Source: Klebsormidium nitens
Lineage: Eukaryota; Streptophyta; Klebsormidiophyceae; Klebsormidiales; Klebsormidiaceae
Assembly (NCBI GenBank): GCA_000708835.1
Contig: DF237275.1
Location: forward strand, 1-64,000
Reading direction: 5' to 3'
Length of the DNA: 64,000 nucleotides
Position numbers and translations under genes: made by a program. The notes below the pieces were generated by a model, which saw only the letters and a list, made by a program, of their open reading frames with translations, was not told the origin of the DNA and made no database searches. Below are positions 36,801-48,900 of this stretch, piece after piece. The first letter of the stretch is position 1. Every line of letters begins with the position of its first letter.

Positions 36801-39800
36801 GCTGCCCGGAAAGAAGCACTCCGCCCGGGATGGGTTGGCGAAGCCGCTGGCGCTCGACGTCGCGACGATGTAAGGCCCCTGATGGTTGCAAACCCTGCCT
36901 GATCAATCATACTGTCGAGATTTTAGCGTTCTGACTGTCAGCTCTGATAGCCGTGAAAAGCTTCTCAGCTCTGTGACTGTGTCTTTCAATCACATTCGTT
37001 TTACAATCAAAAGTGGTACTCGCTGTTGAATTTCACTTATCCAAACCTGCTTTTCTAAACAACCGCTTGCGTGTGTCCCGAGGGCGGCCATACCATTAGA
37101 AGAAAGTAACGACGCCCTTCCTCTTTGACGGGAAAATAAGAGAGCCAAGTCGTCATTTTGCAGTCGAGGCCGCCTGCGGGCTCCCCCTGCACCTTCTCTG
37201 ACGCCCCAGACTCCCGCCAAGGGCGAGTCGAAGGCCACGACCGAGACGGCGACCTCCCAGAAGGACAAGAAGAAGGAAGGGTCGCCCGTCGTTCTGAAGC
37301 TGCCCAAAGAGATGAGGGGCCGCTGGTCTACAGAGAGGTAAGGATAAGATGCCACACGGTTTGAAAAGATGAACTTGGATCGAGAGGCTTGCCCTTAAAA
37401 TAGATAATCTTCTCATGGGGTCGATCCAACAATTCTGGGTTTATGCAATAAATGCATCTCAATGCAAAGCCTTACCTCGATTTGAGAATCCGTTATCGAT
37501 AAAGACGAAAAGCAGGGTCTCGCTTAAGTAGGTCCCTTCGTGCGGCTTTATCTGGCATTCTCAGTCTACATCCGTCTTTCGCCCGATGTCTTGCCAGGAC
37601 CGCCTCTTTCTGTCTCTTCTATTCAAGAACAGGATGCCCAGATCAACTTGCTTTCTTGGTTCTTGATTAGGTACAAGACGGCGCAGCTGAAGCTGGTGGA
37701 CATTATGCACCGCCGCGGCGCGGGTCCCGAGAAGCCCATCCTGCGCCAGATTCTGCGAGAGGAGGCGCGCAAGGACATCGGGGACACAGGGCTGCTAGAC
37801 CACTTGCTCAAGGTAATAAGTACCTGGCAACCGATTGCCGCTACTTTTTTACCGACTTCAATCTCCTGTTGGAAGTTCAGCGGGGTCGATTGTCTTGTTG
37901 AATGCTTCCGACGCTTGAAGGTGCCTTCGGCGCACTGTCAGAAGCTTATTGGAGCATTCGAGTGTCCACCCAAAGGAGTTGAACGTATTTCAGAGTACTA
38001 ACATTCGGGCTATGGCAGACAATCTTCTGAATGCATTGTTAAACACCTGTCAAGGCTGTACCCTCGTCTAAGCATCCGTCTTTACTACACGGCTCCTCGA
38101 CTTCCAAGAAGCTTCAGAAGCACTTTTCTAGCACCACCAATGACCCAGCCATGCTTCAGAAGTGCTCCGCTAACCCTTCTCTTTTCGGTGTATGACACCA
38201 ATACTTCAAACGCTAACCGTATTATTCGCGGTTCCCAGCACATGACGGACACGGTGGTGGGCACCGACGAGCGGTTCCGGCGGCGGCACAACCCGGAGGG
38301 CCACATGGAGTACTGGCTGGAGGCGGAGCACCTGCTGGAGCTGCGCAAGACCGCGGGCCTCGACCCCACCAGCCCCATGCTCGTCCCGCTCAACCCCGCC
38401 ATGTGGCCCAACCACCTGCACGTCGGCGGCGCGGCCGCCGCGCAGATCACGAAGTGAGCGGAAAACCGGGTGTGATACAGAGGAAAGCAAATATTTGCCC
38501 CGTTTAAGCTTGAAGAGGAGGCTTCTGTAGCCGTTATAGGAGTGCTTCTAAAACGATGCTGGAAAGTGGGAGCCGCTCGAGAGCTGAGTCACTGACGGAT
38601 GGCGCATATAAAACCCGTTTACAGAGAATGTCGTCTGTGAGAGTCAAAAACCGAGTTGCCATTCGCATGTTCCTGATGAATTCTTTGAGCATTTGAGCTC
38701 TGAGGACGGATGCAAGGTTACCTGCAACAACGTTCTGGATATACGACGCATCTGTCACAAAACCTCAGTTCAGGCAAAGCTGGCGCAACAGCATCCTTTG
38801 AACACTCTGATCTCCTCCTCCTCAAAGGACTCCTCAAGACGTGGCTGAAGCTAAGAAAGCGAGCAAGGAGGCAAAGGACCTGCGCGCGAGCGTGTCGGGC
38901 TTACGGGAGGAGGTCCAGAGGCTGAGCCAGAAGGTGAAGAACGCCGAGCGCCGCGCGATCCAGCGCGAGGAGACGCGCGAGAAGGACGCGCGCGGCGCGC
39001 TCGACGAGGTCAAGGAGGAGGTCGGGCGAGTGGAGGAGCGCGCGAGGAGGCGCGTGCAGGTACACTTCATGCCAAGCCTTCTTTGCCTTACGGCTCCCTT
39101 CATCACCTTCAGCGGTATTGTTACAGTAGTCTCAGCTGACTCTGTTCTGTGATGCCGCGGTTTTAGGAGACGCCGGTCGATTGAGGCTTCGAGAATCCTG
39201 TTTGCAGAAGCTGTTTGGGCAGTTGAAACGAAGTTCTTGCTACGATGGTAGCAAGAACTTTTTGCTACCATCGGTTGATTCTTTCAAGAATACTCGGTCA
39301 CAATTCCGCTCCAAAATATGCTTGACCGGGTCTGTCAAAATATTGCTTGGATGCCGTTTCGAATATTAAGAAGAAACAGAAGCATAGGGCGCAGTGACCA
39401 CATCTCGCAGACAAAGTCGCCAACATTGCACGTGCTCCTGATTTCGGACGTCCGCTTTCTGTGCAGCTCGTCCGGCAGAGCATCCAGTCCATCCGCGACG
39501 AGCTTGCCGAGGTGAGGGACGAGCAGCAGCGCCAGGCGGCCGCGGTCAGGGACGACGCGGCCGCGCGTAAGGCTGCGGAGACCGAGGGCAAAAGGGCGGC
39601 CGAGGTGGAGAAGGAGGAGATTAAGGAGCGAGAGCAGCGCGCGCGCGAAGAAATAGAGGCGCGGGTGGAGAGTGTGAAAGGGGAGGCGGACAAGCGGGCG
39701 GCTGGGCTGGAGAAGAAGATCTCTGAGTGAGGGATTACGATCGGTTTTTTTCGTTCCTCGGGATCCGAACAAAATATGGTAACTTAAACAATGGTCTTTT

Positions 39801-41070
39801 TTTGGAAGATCCATGGAGAAGAAAATCTGGTGGAATGGATTTGGCAAGAGAAGCTAGATTGTTGGCAAGCCTCATTCCGGATGCCCGTTTCGCAGAGGGG
39901 CCTTTCTTGTGGTATTGAAAGCGACCTTACCTGTCCGCTACAGCATCATCGCCCTTGCTGAGGCATCTCTGAGATTCTTAACCTGCTTCGCTTTTGTGTT
40001 CGTTCCCAAAACTCTTGTAGGTCCGGCATGATTCTCGAAGATATTCCTCCCCGGATCCGCTTTCGATCATTGCATCGAGCATTTGTTCTCATTGCATTGA
40101 ACTCTCGGAGGAAAGGTCCGATGCAATACTATATGCTTCCGTTCGTGATGTGCCGAGCATCGAAGACACATGCAAGAGTCAAAGGATTCACCTCTTTCTC
40201 TACGTCTTGTGCAGCCTCCAGAAGAAGCTCGAGGACACAACCACTGCTCTGGAGACTGACATCGCCCGCGCCCTGGAAGAGGCACGTGGCCGCCTGGAGG
40301 CAATCTTCCTGGACCGTCAGGAGATGCGCGGAGACATCAACAAACTGGTGGAACTCATTGCAGGGCTACAGGTGAGCAGAACATATGATTATATGGTTCT
40401 TTTGACTTGAAGAGCTGCGTTTGTTTTGTTCGTACAAAAATCCATGTCAACCTGCAGTTGTGATTCCATTTGCGCGCCACCTAAGGTAACTCGCGCCCGG
40501 CACCCCGCGTTCGAAACCCGAAGAAGGTTTCCCTGACCGTTCCAGCGAAGAGGACGAGTCGAATCTGCACTGTCTGCCGTGACCTCTCAAGCGCTCATCC
40601 CGCTCAAGTAGGCTCTCCAATTCTGCCTGAAAGTTCCTTGCAGCGCGGTACCATCTCAAAGCTAGTAGGTAGCTGCCGAAGCGGACCTGAGGAGTATTTC
40701 CGCACAGCTGAAGCCCTTACGAACCAAATCTGGCATAACTACTGTGTCTGATTGACAATGTTTTCGATTACTGCTGTAGGCCCGCTACCCCGGTGCCACC
40801 GGGCAGCCCAACCGTGCGACTTTTCCGGCCACCACGAGTCTTTACCTGCCAACCATTCCCCCGACTAACGGAGCGGTACCGCGCGGAATCTTCCACCAGG
40901 GCATGCCGCGTGCCGCACCGCCTTCCCAGTTTCCGCCGGAAGCTGGCAACCGGATTAACAGTCACTCTCAAGGGCGCAGTAATGGTACCCCGGTACCGGG
41001 CGGCCGCTCTGAAATACTCCCGGCGGCGTTGCAGAACGGTGTGAACACTTCCGGTGCGAATCCGCATTGA
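33805..41070 (+). CDS. DYAD/SWI1/AMEIOTIC1-type meiotic protein
   Basis: A 994-residue nuclear protein from 12 exons with agreeing phases: 33805-33835, 34146-34342, 34919-35080, 35428-36213, 36532-36869, 37164-37337, 37671-37812, 38239-38453, 38828-39059, 39467-39726, 40215-40371 and 40780-41070. The conserved core is at residues ~556-650: RGRWSTERY, then KLVDIMHRRGAGPEKPILR, RKDIGDTGLLDHLLKHM, ERFRRRHNPEGHMEYWLEAE. It is the signature of plant SWI1/DYAD and AM1, which control meiotic entry, cohesion and prophase progress. Ahead of it is an N-terminal part I do not recognise (RKPWRERAQGARTIREVGTS, LLELEEGLRAHY) and a long acidic/basic low-complexity stretch (~150-545) with nuclear-signal-like KRKR. 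After it comes a coiled coil (~690-898) rich in Glu, Arg and Ala, then a Pro/Asn-rich tail. The intron after 34342 appears to use a GC donor (AAG/GCAAGG). The start ATG at 33805 is followed by a 31-base first exon. Confidence 0.88.
39231..39273. repeat. Two overlapping, mutually exclusive inverted repeats in an intron
   Basis: Arms AAGTTCTTGCTAC (39231-39243) and GTAGCAAGAACTT (39248-39260) are perfect complements with a 4-base loop. The right arm overlaps a second pair, CGATGGTAGCAA (39243-39254) and TTGCTACCATCG (39262-39273), with a 7-base loop. Only one hairpin can form at a time. The element lies in the DYAD-type gene intron 39060-39466. Confidence 0.8.
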
Positions 41071-42930
41071 TGCGGTTAACGGAGGCTTGCGACGCGCGCA
41101 GCGCAACTTAAAATAGAAGCTTTGTTGGATTGTATTGGAAAACGTGGGCTTCAGTTGTTGGATAGGGTTGTAGCTAGCATTTTGGGCACCAAAATCAGCG
41201 CTTAATCGGCTAGGAGTTGCTTCTGATGCTCTGAACTCTGGTAGACGTGAGCCCAAGGACTATGTCTGATTAAAGTCGCCACAGCCCGCTTGGTGAACGT
41301 TACAAAGTCGCACTAATGGTGCAGTCTCGGATCGATTGGTGTAACAAAGGAACCTGGTCGAAGTAGTTGGCTCGTATCCTATCCACAAGTGTTTGAAATG
41401 ATAAGGTTTGCTTTCTACATGTTGATAACACCTCGAATCTAAGTTGGCTGCTTCTATGATACTCAAAAGTATGCCTTAGTCCCTGTGCACACAAGGCATC
41501 AGTATCTTTCGACGCCACCATGACCATATCTAGCGCAAGTTACAGTTTCGGGTGACATTGTTGCAAACAAAGATACCGATGCACAATCCTCGCGAGATAA
41601 GTGGACCGCTTTAGAAGATCGGACATGGTTCATTACCTTTTAGCTTCCAATAAGTATCATAAGTCCGCGAGACCGGCAACATTTGCAGCTCATATCATTT
41701 CGCCCCCTCCTGATAAAGAATGACCAGACGCTAGAGGGTGCAAGGGGACGGTCATGGTCAGAAATGCCGGAGATCTTGCCTCATCCCTCAACCTTAACGA
41801 TAGACCACTTTGAACGCTACGTTTCCCATGATTGGAGGCACATGCGGTATGTAATCTGTTTGGTGCTTCAAGACCGCAAGCTCTGAACGTGATGAATGAC
41901 ACATAAGAGGCCCAAATCAAGATGCAGGAACGTGCTTGACACAGCACCTGCGTCAGTGAAGGTGCACTGGTTCGTAGGTTAGAGGCAGCTTTTCGGAGCA
42001 CCTCATCAGCCTCCTTCTCGCTCATTTTATGCAAGGGCAGGAAATTTGCTCCATACAACATACGAGGTACGGGATCCTCAGATCTTGGCACCTCTTAGTT
42101 CCCGTTACGAATTAAAGAGAATATCATGGCCGGTTTCACGTGTTGGCCACAAGTAGGCACGATCTGACAGTCTGGCACAGAGTTCTCTTTTCCGGAACGA
42201 GACCGACATGGAATCTCGGCGGGCTATGGCAAGCGGAAGACCGTGACCATCTCAGCTACGACCGAGCAGAACAAAGATTAGGATATCAAATGTAATGTAC
42301 CAGTCTAGCTCATCACGCGAGCTTTTGCTCGAATGATTTGTTGAAGAACTTCAAGAGCTGCCTCAATCACCAAAAGCCTGGAGATATGCTTGCAGTCATG
42401 ACGTTATCCTCACATGTAAAGTTCTTTGAAGGCGAGGAACTGACTTTTTCATGATAGATCATGTGTCGCGAAATCTTCGATGGACACAATCCCATCAACA
42501 TAAATCAGAGACAGCGATAAAAGGCGGTAGAACTTCAAAGACCTGGGGGTTTCATCACAAACAGTAGATGCCTATGTTTCTATGAAACCCATGTCTCTTT
42601 GATCAGTTTAGTAAAGTTACCATGGCTGATCGATGCAATGTAAATACTATGGTTCTGTACAATTTCGATCTTGGTAGCCCGTTTATCGAAAGCTTTGCCA
42701 CCAACAAGTACAGAGCCTAAGATGCTTCTGAGTTTCTAGCTCTCCTAAGCAACAGGACAGAACTTGCCTAGTAGCCGCGAAAGTTGCGGTTTTGATGTCT
42801 AACAATCTGCTTACAAACAAGGTGCATGATGACATGCTGACACTGGCATCCAGTATCTCCCAACCACTTTTCCTCTCGTCCTTTCAGACCCCTCGGGCAG
42901 CCGCCCCGGTGTATCTGCTAGATCTGGGGC
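41071..42930. other. Intergenic region (convergent 3' ends)
   Basis: Lies between the ends of the DYAD-type gene and the metallothionein gene. It holds their 3' untranslated parts. The frames at 41683-42091 have no family features. No RNA gene or mobile element was seen. Confidence 0.4.
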
Positions 42931-43215
42931 CTAGTCACAAGTGCACGCCTCGCCGCACGGGCAATTAGGCCCACAGTTGCAGTTTGGGTTGTTGCAGCCA
43001 CCCTTCGTCTCCTTGCATGAAGCGCAAGCGCAATTGTCGCCGTAACTGCAAGGAAGGGGGCAGTTGCAACCCTCTCCGCAGCACATTTTGGCTGCATCCA
43101 CAGCCCCTTTGGCCTTGCTACCCGGACAATCGCTGCACTGAAACTTGTCCCCGCAGGAGCAGCCGTTTTTGCAGTTGCAAGCAGGGGAGCAATCGGCGCT
43201 GCGAGCCTTCTCCAT
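42931..43215 (-). CDS. Metallothionein, three cysteine clusters
   Basis: A 94-residue cysteine-rich metal-binding protein in a single exon. It has 22 cysteines and no His, in three clusters: residues 9-30 (7 Cys), 45-67 (8 Cys) and 74-93 (7 Cys). The clusters use C-x-C, C-x3-C and CC spacing, for example CNCKNGCSCG, CCGEGCNCPLPC and CNCGPNCPCGEACTC. Spacers are Lys/Ala/Gly-rich. Metallothioneins bind Zn, Cu or Cd in the cytosol as thiolate clusters. The three-cluster layout recalls plant type 4 (EC-type) proteins, which however contain conserved His residues that this one lacks. The start at 43215 is the first ATG of the frame. I did not identify metal-responsive promoter elements. Confidence 0.92.
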   Translation of the reverse strand: MEKARSADCSPACNCKNGCSCGDKFQCSDCPGSKAKGAVDAAKMCCGEGCNCPLPCSYGDNCACASCKETKGGCNNPNCNCGPNCPCGEACTCD

Positions 43216-44227
43216 AAGTTGAGTATTCTTTATGAGTCCAAACTCGGAAGCACTTGCAGGTCTCGTCGAAAAGGGATTGGGGACCTTCTCGCCGGCAGAA
43301 TGGGAAGGTGGAGCGGGTTGCTAACCTACGGCGAATCCGTAGCCTTTCTGCGCCACAAAGTAGAAGTGGAAGCGGACAGGGAAGGGTCGGAGCTTATTTG
43401 AAAAGTGAAGGGCTAGTGACTGCAGGGGCTCGTGCTGTGCGAGTTGTACTTCTTCCCGGTCCTGGCCGTTCAGACGAGGTTGCGTTACCAAGCTCGAGTA
43501 TGCGCACGAAACACTTCCCACTGTCCTTTTGAACGCTTGCAGTCTGACAAAGAAACGATTGCCGCCTGAGAGGTGTCCCTTACACTTCGAATGTCTGCAT
43601 CCGTCTCATTCGGCTGGATCGACGTTGACCCTCAATGATCTCACCTCTTCATCTACGAATGTTCTGTGCTTTGCAAATTGACCACTCTTTTTAGCAGGCC
43701 GATTGATCACTGAAAGATGGCCTGATTGACGTCCCTTCATTGTCAGAGGGCTATCTTGATGTCGATTAGCTAGGCATGGTTGCTCCGAACGTTGCGCGTG
43801 GAGCAGAACTAGATAGCGATAACGACTGACACCGACTGACAGAACCGGGAGAATGGGACGCTATTTGAACGTAGGGTCACAAAATGCCAGGGGCTACTTC
43901 TGCAACGTTGAAGCTTGAGGTTTGCAAATTTTAAGCTCGCGCTGCCAACTAGTTACCGGTACTGACGATACCTGGATTTCGAGCCGACACAGACCTTTTG
44001 TCCACGTGTCACAGTTCTCAATCAGCCCCAATCTCGGCCTCCCTTTGACCGTCGGATGAGATTCCTTGCAATTAATCAACGGGTTGATAGTTATACCTCT
44101 GCCGTCATCCATTGGACTTGATACCATCCCGGTCTCTCAATCGAGAGACAAGGCGCCTTCTTGGCTGTCGCAATCGTGGCTCTCTCAACAGTGACAGAGG
44201 TCGGGGTCAAGAAGAATCAGCAGCATC

Positions 44228-44392
44228 GGGACCGGGGCCAGGGACCGCTGTTGGAAGAGCTGACGTGGCGGGGTTTAGGGGCGAAACCCTGGGCTAGGCT
44301 TCTTCCAACCTATCATCGATCGGGAAGCCACGGTGCAAAACCCTATACCTCGCCACGTCAGCCCTTCCATTAACATCCCCGGCCCTGGTCCC
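44228..44392. mobile_element. MITE-like foldback element with ACGT cores
   Basis: A ~165-base element with imperfect inverted arms of about 50 bases. The left arm (44228-44281) starts GGGACCGGGGCCAGGGA and contains GCTGACGTGGCG. The right arm (44340-44392) ends CCGGCCCTGGTCCC and contains CGCCACGTCAGC. The inner perfect pair GCTGACGTGGCG / CGCCACGTCAGC carries ACGT cores like those bound by plant bZIP factors. No clear target-site duplication is visible and there is no coding capacity, so the mobile origin is inferred. Confidence 0.55.
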
Positions 44393-45595
44393 AAAATCAC
44401 GATACCGTAACACTTCAGGGATAAAAAGCTTCATGAATAAGAAGATCACCAGCCTGGGACGGGTACGGTTAATTTGGGGGTTTTAAGGGTGGGTGCGGGT
44501 GCGGAGCGGGTAATTTCCATAGGTTAGGTTTTGTGTGTTTGGTTTGAGCTTACTATTCCTTGAGCTTACTATTCCTGAATTGTCGCGACGTAAAATCACC
44601 GACTCTTCTTGACCCCCCTCTGATATCAGCTCTCGAGATCCAAGGGCTCGCTGGCCGTTGATTTTGATCTCTCGAGTCCGGGAAGTCTTTGCCTATCCAG
44701 TTGGCCGTATGTCCGCCTGTGCGAAAAGCTGGCGCGATTGATTGCACGACGTCACGGTTTGCAATGCAATTTGCCACTGGCTCGCATGGCGACCTCGCTT
44801 ATTTCAAAAATGGTCACATTCAGCTTGATGTGACTGCTCCTGACATATCTACCAAGCTTGCTCGTGGTCCATGGCCACCGCCTTCACTTGTAAAACTCTG
44901 CAAAACCATAATATTGGCTCCAGCTCATGTCTCAGGAAAGGTCCATGATTGGAGGGCAACTCAGCTCCGTGCTGTCCACGTCAAAATTTAGGCCTTAAGG
45001 GTATCTTTTGGCAGAAAGAGTCACCGCTTGCTTTTCTGCGGTTGATAGCCGTTAGATCCAGGTCATTGATACAGACAATCTCTGTCTCGAAGAACTGGAT
45101 AAGAATGGTAAGCTGATACGAATGTCGACCTTTTGAAAGGTTCCGTTATTGTCTTTTCGATGACACTGTCGTGCGCCTCAACACCTCAGCAAGCTGAGCT
45201 GGATCATGGATTCGTGCCGCTTCATTCTAGAACTATCAGAGAACATCAAATCACGGTCACATCCTAAAGCTTCTTAGTCTGCAAGAAACTTCTGCAGACC
45301 ATCGGATGCAAGTGACCGTTTGATCCAAGAATCGAGCCGTTCCAGTCCAAGAAAATTTTGGAAGCAGGTTTTGAATTTGATTGGTGAGTCTTCGACAAGC
45401 CTCGTGTTATGCTCATCGGTGTGGTCACCACAAGCTTCTCGAACTGACCGTAAGGAGCGTCGAGAATTTTAGGTAGCAAGGTGCTCGCGTAAGTACGTGC
45501 CGCGTGGTGTCTTCGTTAAGCCATCAGTAAGTCCCGTCAAGAGGTGAAGCTGCGTGCTTTGAGATTCAGCTTCGCCTTTGTTCTTAGCTGATACT

Positions 45596-45796
45596 ATGGG
45601 AGGCGAAGGAGAGGTGGAAACGCAGATGCATGTAGCTGATGGAAATACTGGCAAGGAGGAAACGAAATATAGCTCAGAAGAGAAAAAAGGTAGGAGTCTA
45701 TTGAGGGACTGCACGAAGCCACTCGTGCGCTCTTTAAACCGGCTTGCTCGATTCAACAAGAGGCTTTCCAGGATCGGTCATGTCGTGAGCGAATAA
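45596..45796 (+). other. Possible upstream ORF or alternative 5' exon of the AP2 gene
   Basis: A 66-codon frame beginning MGGEGEVETQMHVADGNTGK and ending at 45796, 168 bases before the AP2 gene start. It has a plausible donor inside it (AAAAAAG/GTAGGA near 45688). It may be in the AP2 mRNA leader or may be chance. No family match is recognised. Confidence 0.25.
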
Positions 45797-45964
45797 TACA
45801 CAACGAAAGCGGTGGAGAGCCTCGTTTCCGGGAGGCTTCTGTGAGGCCGAGAAAGTAGTGGAGAGCTGATCTGCTGGAGGAAGGGATGTCCGCACTTCCG
45901 CTTCTCTGGTAACTTCTCTGGTAACTTCAAAAACGGTAGAGAACGTTCTGCATGCCGTTAAAGG

Positions 45965-48900
45965 ATGGACAAGGCCACAGAACCGATGGAGACGCAGGAG
46001 TTTTTACGTCAGATTAATGCTCACTCACCTGGCTCTACCTCCTGTAAGACATTCGAAGAGATTGATAAAGACGCAGCCCTTGCTCTATGCGAGCTGAGAA
46101 TCGGTACTGGAAGATTTCCGGGGCCGACAGACCTCAACAGCGCTACTTGCAACGATGATTCCCCTGTTCAGGGAGGAAGTAAGAGCGTTTTTGACATGAG
46201 CAGTTCGGACGAGTCCAGCTTAGACTTGGATTTAAGGCTCGAGGTTGGCAGTACAAGCAGAAAGGAAAGGCCAGGGGTAAATGGTTCAGAGCATGAAGAG
46301 CCTGATCAGATTCTCTCCCCAGATTCATCGCCCCCCAGTAAGCGCAATTTGGTCGAGGATGCTTCTCTTCAGCAAGGAAAAGGAAGGAAACGAGGAAAGT
46401 CCGTCAAGACGTCCTTACGGAAGCCGTATGAAGCTATGGAAACCGCTGACAAAGTGAAAGCAGATGAATCCCACCAACTTCCAGGTGTGAAAGATGCGAA
46501 TATCATGTCCCCGAAACGGACTCGAAGGGGCCCTCAGTCAAATAGCTCCGGGTATACAGGGGTAACATTCAGCCGCACGTCAAGATGGGAAGCACATATT
46601 TGGTAAGTTAACGTGATGCTTCCACAATAATAGAATCTACATGCAGAGTAGATTAAGTCAAGAAGATGCCATCATTATCCTTTACTATCAATACAAATTT
46701 ACTTGCTGTCAGAGATTCGTCTAGTTCAAGTCAAAAATGATATATGCCACTTCGCTCAGTGACTAGCCGACTATGCAAACGCCCCTTGATGATGGTATGA
46801 CTGATAGTTTTTCATCGTTTCCAACAGGGACAGTGGGAAGCAGGTATACCTTGGTAAGCTAGAAGTTTCGACCCTCCGAGTCTTTACTGTCTGGCTTGAA
46901 TGATTACATCAACGAAAGGTGTTCCTTGATTGCAAATGGAGAGGCTTTGAATCAGGAAGTCTCCAGGATCTTTCTTTCATTCTGCATGGCTCATCGAACT
47001 GTGTATTGTCTTAATCTGCACTTTCTTTTGCAGGAGGATATGATAACGCGGATGATGCAGCACGTGCTTACGACAAGGCAGCTGTACGGTTTAGGGGCCC
47101 TGCCGCCGACATCAACTTCCCGTTGCACGAATACGAAGACCACATACGGGAGGCAAGCACTTCTGTCTGAAGACTGCCTTCGATGTGGCACTGTTCAACA
47201 AGATGCCTCGCCAGACAGGTGCTTGCTTCGGTGGATTCCTGATTTCTCGGATGCCCTTTCCAGAATGCTTGGTTTTGCTTTCTAACCTTACAAGCATCAA
47301 AGAAATCATACGAATGACACCAGATCCAACATCCTTTTGATTGGTGACTGTCTTGTTTTCTGCTCATCAGACGGCTCATCTGAGCAAAGAGAACTTCATC
47401 CACGCGCTAAGACGTGAGAGCCCTTGGTTCACCCGGGGCAGCAGCCGCTATCGAGGCGTAAGCCTGCACACGTGCGGCCGTTGGGAAGCTCGGCTGGGCC
47501 AGATGGGGCCGGGGAAGAAATACATCTACTTGGGGCTCTTTGATACAGAGGAGGAAGCCGCGATGTGAGTTACTTTGCAGGGTTTATTGTCTGCTGAGTG
47601 ACCGTATACGTTTATCTCGTCAATGGACGAGGGTGAACAGATTGGATTCCGTTGCTGTGGTCCGCTGTTTCATAGGCTGTCAGGATAACGTTCTTTACTT
47701 CCACTTTTGTAACAAACCTTGCCCTTGTTAATTGAGTGGATGATTCAGGATTTCAAAATCCAGTTGATTCGGCCTCTGCAATGCGTGTTAGCTATTGTAA
47801 ATGGTCCCTCCAAACCCAAAATAATCCGTGCTTCTTCCATCAAACCTTTTCCCCAACACGTTTCGTCTTCTCGTCTTTTGCTTTCCAGGGCCTACGATAG
47901 AGCTCTCCTCCGGTCCAGCCGATGCCACAACATCGTTACCAACTTCTCTCTTCCCTGCGAAGAAGCCGGTGGAGACATTCAGATGGATCAAGCTCTCACC
48001 CTCCAAGGTCGGCTCGCCGGTACTTCACTTACGCTTTTGTTCCTGTTGAAGGTTGGACAAGACTGTCGGTTGACCAATGGTTCTTCTGCGTTAACATCCT
48101 TCTGACGAAGATCAAACCCGCTTCTCCACCTTGCTCTCCATGTTGTCGAAGGGAAAGGTAGACAGCATGAGATCGGAACGTTGTACTTTCATCCTCTCAA
48201 CCAAGTTGTAATACATTCAACGAGACGCGCAGATTATAGACCCAGATGAATCTTCTCGAACCAGCCAGTCCACAAGTCTAGTCTTTGTACTTCACCTCTC
48301 CCTATGATAAGTTCGAACTTCTCCTTCTGCAGGACCATCGACTCCCGCTGAAATTCCGCCTCCTCCAAGACTCTCCTATCTCTCCCAGTTGGGAACCGAA
48401 TCACGCTCGACGCTGAGCCCCAGGTTCACTGCTCCCGACTGCTCGCAGACGTACTCCTCTGCCAGTCCCCGGGTCACAACCTCGTCCCGCCCAGCTGCCG
48501 TCACACCCTCCCTCTTCGCACCGCCGAGCTTCCACACGTCAGTCGTGACGTCAGCAGGCGCACAGCTGTCGCCAAGGGCCGGACTCGCACCTTCTTTCGG
48601 ACACCTGTCCGGTACCCCTGAGCTGCCGTACCTAGGGTCTCCGGTGTCAGGAAGCCTCTCCCTCATGAGACAGGATTTGCTGCTGACGGAGCGCGCACGT
48701 CAGCTGGCCGCCTTCCAGTTGGCCCAAACGTTCTGGTCGCGCGCGCAAGCGCCCGCGGCTTCGAGCGCCGCGGCTGGCGGCACTGGGAATTGGGGGGCCC
48801 AAGAGAGGGGAGCCGTCGCTTCCGCGGATCCAAAAGCACTGGAACGGGTGAGTGCTACACGGATGTGCAGCATTGGCATTCTTCGTAAGTGTTAAGATTG

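Larger units (their letters stand above)
43216..45964. other. Divergent intergenic region with a foldback element and a possible uORF
   Basis: About 2.7 kb between the metallothionein start (minus) and the AP2 gene start (plus). It should hold both promoters. I found an inverted-repeat element at 44228-44392 and a short frame at 45596-45796. Nothing else was recognised. Confidence 0.45.

Noticed and set aside
40480-40540. TTCGAA-containing stretch that could be a tRNA B box
   Set aside because: The bases around it do not fit a B box consensus and no cloverleaf arms or A box could be placed. It is inside a DYAD-gene intron.
48860-48885. Partial resemblance to a miR172 target (TGCAGCATTGGCATTC)
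   Set aside because: Only the first eight bases match the usual target, and it lies just past the splice donor at 48847, in the intron.
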